A DNA stretch of 11,549 nt from Candidatus Saccharimonadota bacterium (lineage in GTDB: Bacteria; Patescibacteriota; Saccharimonadia; Saccharimonadales; Saccharimonadaceae): positions 1 through 11,549 of the forward strand of contig WRLZ01000014.1 in the NCBI GenBank assembly GCA_009777365.1, given 5' to 3'. Under the pieces are notes generated by a model that was given only the letters and a program-made list of their open reading frames with translations, searched no databases and was not told where the DNA came from. Every line of letters starts with the position of its first letter. Within the stretch, counting starts at the first letter, position 1. The position numbers and the translations under genes are program-made. Of the stretch, positions 7,642 to 11,549 are shown piece by piece.

Positions 7642-8334
7642 ATGAAGATAGGCGGCCTTATCAAGACATCCCTGGTGGATTATCCCGGTAAGGTTGCCTG
7701 TTCGATTTTTACGATTGGATGCAACTTTCGATGCGGGTTTTGTCATAATCCAGAACTGGTAGATCCGATCCGATATATCCAGGAGATCCCGGAGGAGTTG
7801 GTGTTTGAGTTCTTAGAAAAGAGGAAGGACAACCTCGACGGAGTGGCGATTAGTGGCGGAGAGCCAACCGTTCAGCCAGATTTGGCGAAGTTTTTGAGGC
7901 GCGTCAAGAAACTGGGGCTCTTGGTCAAACTAGATAGCAATGGGAGCAATCCTGATGTTCTCGAGGACTTGTTCGGGCAAAATCTGGTGGACTTTATCGC
8001 GATGGACGTCAAGGGGCCGATCGAGAAATATGAGTCGATTATGGGCTGGCCAGCCGGGGCGAAATGTAAGAGAAGTATTGATTTGATCCTTGCGTCAGGA
8101 ATATCGCATGAATTTCGGACAACGGTCGTGAAGGGTATGCTTGAGGTAGAGGATTTTGAGGAGGTTGGGCAGTTGGTGCAGGGGGCGGAGCGGTTCGCCT
8201 TGCAACATTTTCGCGCGATTCCCGAGATGGTGAATACGGAAGAATATAAGGATGCAAAAACATTCACGGAGGGGGAATTCGAGCAGGCGAGGAAGATTAT
8301 GGCGAGGTATGTGAAGAAGGTGGTGGTGCACTAG
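7642..8334 (+). CDS. nrdG: Anaerobic ribonucleotide reductase activase, radical SAM protein
   Basis: Uses a [4Fe-4S] cluster and S-adenosylmethionine to generate the glycyl radical on NrdD. The start GLIKTSLVDYPGK (5-17) is typical of the bacterial NrdG/PflA-like activases (COG1180 type). The cluster motif CNFRCGFC gives Cys27, Cys31 and Cys34 (CxxxCxxC), followed by the SAM-binding SGGEPTVQP (71-79), KLDSNGS (96-102) and MDVKGP (121-126). At 230 residues it is complete and lacks any extra ferredoxin insert. GGAG at 7633-7636, overlapping the nrdD stop, is the ribosome site six bases before the ATG. Its TAG stop lies in the palindrome CTAG (8331-8334), shared with the stop of the opposing cassette A. 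No convincing terminator lies between nrdG and the cassette. Confidence 0.95.
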   Translation: MKIGGLIKTSLVDYPGKVACSIFTIGCNFRCGFCHNPELVDPIRYIQEIPEELVFEFLEKRKDNLDGVAISGGEPTVQPDLAKFLRRVKKLGLLVKLDSNGSNPDVLEDLFGQNLVDFIAMDVKGPIEKYESIMGWPAGAKCKRSIDLILASGISHEFRTTVVKGMLEVEDFEEVGQLVQGAERFALQHFRAIPEMVNTEEYKDAKTFTEGEFEQARKIMARYVKKVVVH

Positions 8335-8513
8335 GTGTGGTACGACGTTGTGCAGACTATTCCACGAAAACCGAGTGCCGTAATAGCACCTCCAGTATGG
8401 TAACTGATAGACTCGATCCCCGCACCAGTGGTATCGATTGAATGACCACCACGGCCGAACCAAGAACTGCCAGAGACAAAAGAATTGCGATACGCTCCCG
8501 ACCACCCAGAGGA
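8331..8513 (-). pseudogene. Silent C-terminal cassette A of a surface/pilin-like protein (no start codon)
   Basis: Reading on the minus strand from 8513, 60 codons run unbroken to a TAG at 8333-8331. The product begins SSGWSGAYRNSF, contains WFGRGG, then AGIESI, and ends with GFRGIV plus a short polar tail. In this frame a stop occurs seven codons upstream of SSGWSG and there is no ATG, so it cannot be expressed as it stands. It aligns end to end with cassettes B and C. The RGG ... GFRG pattern resembles the C-terminal part of C-type-lectin/formylglycine-generating-enzyme folds and the variable tails of CPR pilin-like proteins; that assignment is from memory and tentative. The intact frame despite divergence argues for a kept coding reservoir rather than a decayed gene. 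It could also be the 3' end of a gene whose front was lost. Confidence 0.6.
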
Positions 8514-8514
8514 T
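8494..8514 (-). repeat. 21-base cassette-head repeat, copy A (inverted)
   Basis: On the minus strand this is the 21-base element beginning ATCCTCTGGGTGGTCGGG and ending AGC. It differs by one base from copy B (8564-8584) and by one from copy C (9370-9390). It encodes SSGWSG and marks the exact point where similarity between the three cassettes begins. Confidence 0.85.
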
Positions 8515-8563
8515 TCGGTATATGGTTTGTCTTAGACTTAGTATCGTACAAATTATCTTCTCT

Positions 8564-8584
8564 ATCCTCTAGGTGGTCGGGAGC
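8564..8584 (+). repeat. 21-base cassette-head repeat, copy B (direct)
   Basis: Begins ATCCTCTAGGTGGTCGGG and ends AGC, with one substitution (GGG to AGG, Gly to Arg) relative to copy A. Copies A and B form an inverted repeat with a 49-base spacer (8515-8563) in which I see no gene. Reading frames lead away from the spacer on both sides. Confidence 0.85.
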
Positions 8585-8750
8585 ACAAGCTAATTCTGTC
8601 CTCACAACCTTTTCCTGGTTCATGCGTGGAGGCCTCTCAACCCTTTCCACTCCCTCTTATGCTGGAGTTGAGTCCATAGGTAGCAACTCTGGTAATGCTG
8701 GTATATCAAGGGGTTTTCGTGGGGTGGTAAGTAAACACAACAACAATTAG
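8565..8750 (+). pseudogene. Silent C-terminal cassette B of a surface/pilin-like protein
   Basis: From 8565, 61 codons run to TAG (8748-8750). The product begins SSRWSGAQANSV, carries WFMRGG, then AGVESIGSNSGN, RGFRGVV and an Asn-rich end. It shares every landmark with cassettes A and C, and the segment 8661-8680 matches 9461-9480 at 18 of 20 bases. The frame happens to stay open upstream to an ATG at 8442, but those codons are only the antisense of cassette A and the spacer. A 102-residue gene call starting there would therefore be misleading. A stem-loop begins inside the stop codon. Codon use (many TCC, TCT, CTC, ACC) differs from the purine-rich neighbouring genes. Confidence 0.6.
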
Positions 8751-8774
8751 GCCGACCTTATACAGGTCAGCCTA
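8748..8774. terminator. Stem-loop directly after cassette B
   Basis: TAGGCCGACCT (8748-8758) pairs with AGGTCAGCCTA (8764-8774) around a 5-base loop: eleven pairs with one C-A mismatch. No T-run follows on the plus strand. On the minus strand AATTGTTGTTG follows, so it may weakly terminate transcripts arriving from the tRNA operon. It could instead be part of the cassette architecture. Confidence 0.4.
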
Positions 8775-8796
8775 GTGTAATGCCTAGCAGAAACAT

Positions 8797-9000
8797 CTAT
8801 ACTTGTACTTGTAGCTTTCGTATTTGCTCAGGGGATAATCCCGTAACATCGGCCACATCTTCGGGTTTATCGCCACGTTGCAGTAGAGATTTTGCCACTC
8901 TTAGTATCCCTTCCGCTATGCCTTCGTCTTTCCCATCAAAGTATGCGCTGGAGTGTCCGGCATCGAGTATTGCCTGTGCTTTTGCTGTCAGACACAACAA
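8797..9000 (-). pseudogene. C-terminal fragment of an Rpn-family (PD-(D/E)XK) recombination-promoting nuclease/putative transposase
   Basis: The 67-codon minus-strand frame has a tail typical of Rpn/PDDEXK_2 proteins: GKDEGIAEGILRVAKSLLQRGD (23-44) followed by a small helical module VADVTGLSPEQIRKLQ (49-64), the form usually seen as 'AEGI...LLxxG...IAxxTGLSxEEIxxL'. The nuclease domain (usually about 200 residues upstream) is absent, because the frame is closed by a TGA upstream and the tRNA-Pro gene begins some 30 bases away. Only a TTG start without a ribosome site is available, so it is probably a remnant. A freestanding small C-terminal protein, as described for E. coli rpn genes with internal starts, is possible but unsupported. 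Three GCTGTCA copies (8984-8990, 9003-9009, 9015-9021) sit at its upstream border. Confidence 0.55.
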
Positions 9001-9031
9001 CTGCTGTCAAAATGGCTGTCAAATGATTTTT

Positions 9032-9109
9032 TGGTCGGGGCTATAGGATTCGAACCTACGACCTCACGGTCCCAAACCGCGCGCGCTAGCCGGACTGCGC
9101 CAAGCCCCG
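9032..9109 (-). tRNA. tRNA-Pro (anticodon TGG), CCA encoded
   Basis: The minus-strand sequence folds as a full cloverleaf: acceptor stem CGGGGCT/AGCCCCG, D stem GCGC/GCGC, anticodon stem CGCGG/CCGTG around loop TTTGGGA (anticodon TGG), and T arm GTAGG-TTCGAAT-CCTAT. Discriminator A at 9035 is followed by template-encoded CCA (9034-9032). It lies 53 bases downstream of tRNA-Thr and probably shares its transcript. Its 3' end shares CCCCGACCA with the reverse complement of cassette repeat C. Confidence 0.95.
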
Positions 9110-9138
9110 ATATAATCTGTTAATAAGGTTCGATTTTT

Positions 9139-9157
9139 ACTACTCATTCATAGTAGT
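9139..9157. other. Small stem-loop between the two tRNAs
   Basis: ACTACT (9139-9144) pairs perfectly with AGTAGT (9152-9157) around a 7-base loop. On the minus strand it is followed by an A-run, not a T-run, so it is not a terminator for the tRNA transcript. It may act as a spacer or processing structure in the tRNA precursor. Confidence 0.4.
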
Positions 9158-9162
9158 GTTAA

Positions 9163-9238
9163 TGGAGCCACGACCGAGGCTTGAACTCGGGGCCTCATCC
9201 TTACCATGGATGCGCTCTACCGACTGAGCTATCGCGGC
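9163..9238 (-). tRNA. tRNA-Thr (anticodon GGT), CCA encoded
   Basis: Minus-strand cloverleaf: acceptor GCCGCGA/TCGTGGC (one G-T pair), D arm with AGCTCAGTCGGTAGAGC, anticodon stem CATCC/GGATG around loop ATGGTAA (anticodon GGT), and T arm CCGAG-TTCAAGC-CTCGG. Discriminator T (base 9166) is followed by template-encoded CCA (9165-9163). It starts about four bases after the predicted transcription start of the promoter at 9249-9277. Confidence 0.95.
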
Positions 9239-9248
9239 CGATACACTT

Positions 9249-9277
9249 ATTATATCTCAAGCTGTGTTTTCTGTCAA
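9249..9277 (-). promoter_or_regulatory. Consensus sigma-70 promoter of the tRNA-Thr/tRNA-Pro operon
   Basis: On the minus strand, a perfect TTGACA (9277-9272) and a perfect TATAAT (9254-9249) are separated by exactly 17 bases. Transcription would start near 9242, just before tRNA-Thr. This is the strongest promoter in the window, fitting stable-RNA expression. Confidence 0.9.
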
Positions 9278-9290
9278 GATGCCTTGAGGT

Positions 9291-9305
9291 AATTGCTTCG
9301 CAATT
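9291..9305. other. Perfect stem-loop upstream of the tRNA promoter
   Basis: AATTGC (9291-9296) and GCAATT (9300-9305) form a perfect six-pair stem with a TTC loop. On the plus strand it runs into TTTTC, weakly terminator-like, but no plus-strand gene lies directly upstream. The rest of 9278-9369 shows no gene on either strand. Confidence 0.35.
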
Positions 9306-9369
9306 TTCAAAAATCGCCCAAAATACAAGCTGTTTTATAGCCTCTATCTCCCAAAAGCCATTCTATCAA

Positions 9370-9390
9370 ATCCTCTGGGTGGTCGGGGGC
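9370..9390 (+). repeat. 21-base cassette-head repeat, copy C (direct)
   Basis: Begins ATCCTCTGGGTGGTCGGG and ends GGC, with one substitution (A to G, silent) relative to copy A. It is in direct orientation with copy B, about 800 bases away, and inverted relative to copy A. The tRNA operon lies between it and the other copies. Confidence 0.85.
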
Positions 9391-9571
9391 GTTTTCTCAG
9401 TCGTTCGGCGACGGTGACCCATGGTTCACGCGTGGCGGCAGTTCGCTCACTCTCCCTTTCGCTGGAGTCGAGTCCATCGGTGTCACTTATGGCGACACTA
9501 ATGCTCTCGTCGGTTTTCGTGGGGGAGGCTACTGGATTAGGTTGGCGTATGGTATAATAAGACTGAGATAG
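9371..9571 (+). pseudogene. Silent C-terminal cassette C of a surface/pilin-like protein
   Basis: From 9371, 66 codons run to TAG (9569-9571). The product begins SSGWSGAFSQSFGDG, has PWFTRGG, FAGVESIGVTYGD and VGFRGGGYW, then a hydrophobic/basic tail (IRLAYGIIRLR). That tail overlaps the extended -10 promoter of the next gene, so the original domain end probably lies near 9525 and the last codons are read-through into flanking DNA. In frame upstream, a TAG at 9338-9340 closes the ORF and there is no ATG. Substitutions relative to cassette B include many silent third-position changes of all types. This argues against adenine-directed mutagenesis and for ordinary divergence under selection. Confidence 0.6.
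9550..9558 (+). promoter_or_regulatory. Extended -10 promoter upstream of the GH3 gene
   Basis: TGGTATAAT at 9550-9558 is a perfect TATAAT preceded by the TGN extended -10 motif. No good -35 box lies 17 bases upstream (TACTGG at 9530-9535), which extended -10 promoters tolerate. Transcription would start near 9565, about 66 bases before the first possible GH3 start. It lies within the 3' end of cassette C. Confidence 0.6.
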
Positions 9572-9630
9572 AGAGGCGAGGGATATTAAGGATTGAAAGC
9601 AAAAACACACCGTAAAGGCGCCGATGGTAT

Positions 9631-10929
9631 ATGGCAATACGTCATTGGCTCCAAGAAAATCATATGATAATAGAATCAGATATAGATAGAAAACCGAGGA
9701 AGAAGATAGGCTGGATTTTGCTTTTGGTGTTTATGGGGCTTTTGGCGGCGGCGGGAGCGTTTTCCCTTATGAAGATGAACGGAGATGGAGAGAGTGGGGA
9801 CTGGGATGATGAGATGAGCGTGGAGCCGGAAATGTCGGAGTTGGAGAAGAAGGTGAATGAGGTGATGGCGGATATGACGCTCGAGGAGAAGATTGGGCAG
9901 ATGCTGATGATTAGTTTCTCGGCCATTAGGATGAATGATGCGCTTCGGGGGCAGCTTGTGAACGATAGGCCTGGAGGGTTTATATTGTTCTCGGACAATG
10001 TTTACACTTATGAAAGCACTTTGGCGCTTGTAAATGATATAAAGGCAACAAATGAGGAGATTCCGTTGTTCATTGGAATTGATCAAGAGGGCGGGCTGGT
10101 GCAGAGGATCAGGGCGCTACCAGATGCTGATGTAACGATAATCCCGCCGATGTATGACCTTGGAAGGACTGGTAATGTGGAACTATCGAGAGAGATGGGG
10201 GCGGTGGTTGCGAGGGAGCTTAGGGCGTTTGGTGTGAATATGAATATGGCGCCGGTGATAGATGTTTGGTTGAATCCGAGTAATGTAGTGATCGGGGATA
10301 GGGCTTTTGGAACGACGGCTGATGAGGTGATAAGAATGGCGTTTCCGTTTGCGGATGGCATGGCAGAGAATGGTGTTATCCCGGTATTCAAGCATTTCCC
10401 GGGGCATGGCGATACGTATTTGGATTCGCATTTTGCTCTGCCGGTGGTGGAGAAAAGCAAGGAAGAGTTGGTGTCTCGCGAGCTTTTGCCGTTTATTGAG
10501 GCGATTAGGCGGAAAGAGGATGTGATCATGATGGGGCATTTGCAATTGATTCAGATTGACGAATTGCCGACGAGTATTTCGAGGAAAGTCGTAACGGGGC
10601 TACTTCGGGAGGAGCTTGGGTTCGAGGGGATCGTGATGACGGATGCGCTGAATATGTACGCGCTGACTATGAATTACACATGGGAGGAGATTTATATACA
10701 TGCCGTGAACGCTGGGGTGGATATACTCCTGATGCCAGAGTCGCCGAGAGGGGCGATAGAGGTTATTGGGGCGCAGGTCAAAAATGGGAGCATCACGGAA
10801 GAGAGGATCGACGAGTCGGTGCGGAGGATATTGACGCTGAAATTCTCGAAAATGGCGGAGGGGAATTTGCCTTGGAGCGCGATAGGGACGGAAGAGAATA
10901 GAGAAATAGTAGAAAGGATTTATCAATGA
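9631..10929 (+). CDS. Membrane-anchored GH3 beta-N-acetylhexosaminidase-like glycoside hydrolase (NagZ family)
   Basis: Likely removes terminal N-acetylglucosamine from peptidoglycan fragments or other glycans outside the membrane. Seen: a basic N-terminus then one transmembrane segment (about 27-48, no lipobox), an acidic linker (51-72), and the GH3 barrel starting MTLEEKIGQML (82-92). Further family features are GFILFSDN (116-123), GIDQEGGLVQRI (149-160), NMNMAPVIDV (203-212), KHFPGHGDTYLDSHFALP (254-271) and the nucleophile segment MTDALNM (336-342) with Asp338. Asp265/His267 in DSH correspond to the acid/base dyad of NagZ enzymes. Key residues are intact. The start is uncertain: ATG 9631 has only AAAGG twelve bases upstream, while ATG 9664 overlaps the stop of a tiny upstream frame. 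Both leave the membrane anchor complete. Its stop overlaps the next start as ATGA. Confidence 0.9.
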   Translation: MAIRHWLQENHMIIESDIDRKPRKKIGWILLLVFMGLLAAAGAFSLMKMNGDGESGDWDDEMSVEPEMSELEKKVNEVMADMTLEEKIGQMLMISFSAIRMNDALRGQLVNDRPGGFILFSDNVYTYESTLALVNDIKATNEEIPLFIGIDQEGGLVQRIRALPDADVTIIPPMYDLGRTGNVELSREMGAVVARELRAFGVNMNMAPVIDVWLNPSNVVIGDRAFGTTADEVIRMAFPFADGMAENGVIPVFKHFPGHGDTYLDSHFALPVVEKSKEELVSRELLPFIEAIRRKEDVIMMGHLQLIQIDELPTSISRKVVTGLLREELGFEGIVMTDALNMYALTMNYTWEEIYIHAVNAGVDILLMPESPRGAIEVIGAQVKNGSITEERIDESVRRILTLKFSKMAEGNLPWSAIGTEENREIVERIYQ

Positions 10930-11291
10930 AATACGATTGGTTTGAGAAGTATGCGACGAGCAAGAAGGGTGCGCGGAAGGAGTATAAGCCGGAGTGGGAA
11001 GTCGACCGGTATATGATTCGGGATAAGATGTTTATTATGCATGGCGGAGACAAGGAGGGTAAAGAGATTATCACGTTGAAGCTTGAGCCGTCGTTTGGGC
11101 AGTTTCTCAGGGAGCAGTTCCCGGGAGAGATTGTGCCGGGGTATTATATGAACAAGGATCATTGGAATTCGGTGTATGTGGATGGGAATGTGCCGGATGA
11201 GGTTCTGCGTGATATAATAGATAAGTCGTATGAATCAATTTTGGGTGCGTTTAGTAAGAAAGTTAAAGAAGAAATATTGGGAGATGAGTAG
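10926..11291 (+). CDS. MmcQ/YjbR-family protein
   Basis: The 121-residue protein matches the MmcQ/YjbR (DUF419) family, small proteins with a fold resembling double-wing DNA-binding domains and no settled biochemical role. The diagnostic C-terminal half is clear: FPGEIVPGYYMNKDHWNSVYV (65-85) then VPDEVLRDIIDKSYESIL (89-106), matching the family pattern of a PGYHMNKxHWNTV-type motif followed by a helix with a conserved Ser-Tyr. The N-terminal part (WFEKYATSKKGARKEYKPEW) is more charged than usual. AAAGGA at 10913-10918 is a good ribosome site, and the start overlaps the GH3 stop by ATGA, so translation is coupled. The family call is firm; function is unknown. Confidence 0.88.
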   Translation: MKYDWFEKYATSKKGARKEYKPEWEVDRYMIRDKMFIMHGGDKEGKEIITLKLEPSFGQFLREQFPGEIVPGYYMNKDHWNSVYVDGNVPDEVLRDIIDKSYESILGAFSKKVKEEILGDE

Positions 11292-11292
11292 T

Positions 11293-11549
11293 ATGAAGAG
11301 TTATGAGAGGGATCTAGGTGGGGTTATCGAGGAAGTGTGTAACGAGGAGAAAATTGCGCTGGAGAGTTATTCGTATGGATATTTCTTTAGGTTGAATAAT
11401 GGCGCGGTGGATAGGTATATATTTGAAAATAAGTTTGGCCTAAACACAGCTTCGGCGGTTGCTCTTTGCACTGACAAAAGCGCCGCGAGCGATGTGCTCC
11501 GAACATTTAATATACCGAACGTGAGACATGAGTTTTATATGTCGCCGGT
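11293..11549 (+). CDS. ATP-grasp protein, N-terminal part (cut by the right edge)
   Basis: Eighty-five codons are visible from ATG 11293, one base after the preceding stop, with GGGAG (11279-11283) as ribosome site. The product contains FENKFGLNTASAVALCTDKSAASDVLRTFNIPNVRHEFYMSP (about 44-85). This layout (GLN-S/T-A..., then a DK...A..L...GIP...H segment) is that of the linker into the ATP-grasp domain in RimK/cyanophycin-synthetase-type ligases and related CPR ATP-grasp proteins. The nucleotide-binding residues proper lie beyond the window. The substrate cannot be inferred. Confidence 0.65.
   Translation, partial: MKSYERDLGGVIEEVCNEEKIALESYSYGYFFRLNNGAVDRYIFENKFGLNTASAVALCTDKSAASDVLRTFNIPNVRHEFYMSP

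Noticed and set aside
8357..8650. A 97-codon minus-strand frame over cassettes A and B
   Set aside because: It is in a different frame from the A cassette and reads the repeat as NPLGGRER. The conserved domain is in the other minus-strand frame.
8442..8750. A 102-codon plus-strand gene starting at ATG 8442
   Set aside because: Its first 40 codons are the antisense of cassette A and the spacer. Only the part from 8565 has homologues in the window.
8984..9021. Three GCTGTCA copies as an iteron or regulator site
   Set aside because: Spacing is irregular (19 and 12 bases), part of the sequence is coding for the Rpn fragment, and seven-base repeats are weak evidence.
8331..9571. Active diversity-generating retroelement
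   Set aside because: No reverse transcriptase or template repeat is present, and differences among cassettes include many silent C/T and G/A third-position changes instead of adenine-specific ones.
8331..9571. CRISPR array
   Set aside because: Only three repeat copies, in mixed orientation and with unequal spacing, each in frame with a coding region.
8331..9571. Composite insertion sequence flanked by inverted cassettes A and C
   Set aside because: No transposase domain, terminal inverted repeats or target duplication is visible. The inverted similarity is explained by the coding cassettes, and essential tRNAs lie inside.
9344..9637. A 97-codon minus-strand frame opposite cassette C
   Set aside because: It is antisense to cassette C and the GH3 promoter region, has no ribosome site and shows no recognisable protein pattern.

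Overview
The window looks like a chromosomal segment from a reduced-genome bacterium of the Patescibacteria/CPR, most likely a Saccharibacteria (TM7) relative. This is inference. It rests on divergent but intact pentose-phosphate enzymes, a class III ribonucleotide reductase pair, very tightly packed genes with TAATG/ATGA junctions, a strongly purine-rich coding strand and a large lineage-type membrane protein of unknown function. TGA ends at least one long ORF (the GH3 gene) and glycines are coded by GGN, so the standard code applies rather than the UGA=Gly code of Gracilibacteria/SR1.

Positions 1-3322 hold a compact operon: ribose-5-phosphate isomerase B (cut at the left edge), a divergent ribulose-phosphate 3-epimerase-like protein, a PfkB-family sugar/nucleoside kinase and the replication-recombination ATPase RarA. 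Together the first three can interconvert and phosphorylate pentoses, presumably for nucleotide synthesis. A separate promoter at 3314-3342 drives a 586-residue membrane protein of unknown function (3362-5122). A 276-base regulatory gap with a well-placed promoter and a near-perfect NrdR box leads to nrdD-nrdG (5399-8334), the oxygen-sensitive glycyl-radical ribonucleotide reductase and its radical-SAM activase.

Positions 8335-9630 are the unusual part. Around a minus-strand tRNA-Thr(GGT)-tRNA-Pro(TGG) operon with a consensus promoter lie three start-less open frames of 60-66 codons: one on the minus strand (A) and two on the plus strand (B and C). Each opens exactly at a 21-base repeat that encodes SSGWSG or SSRWSG. 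Each continues as a diverged version of the same domain end (WFxRGG ... AG(V/I)ESI ... GFRG) and reaches a stop without interruption. No homology is visible upstream of the repeat. This is what silent, exchangeable C-terminal cassettes of a surface or pilin-like protein would look like (shufflon-like or pilS/vls-like); the expressed N-terminal part is not in the window. A C-terminal fragment resembling the Rpn (recombination-promoting nuclease/transposase) family lies between cassette B and the tRNAs.

Positions 9631-11549 return to ordinary dense coding: a membrane-anchored GH3 beta-N-acetylhexosaminidase-like enzyme, an MmcQ/YjbR-family protein overlapping it by ATGA, and the start of an ATP-grasp protein cut by the right edge.
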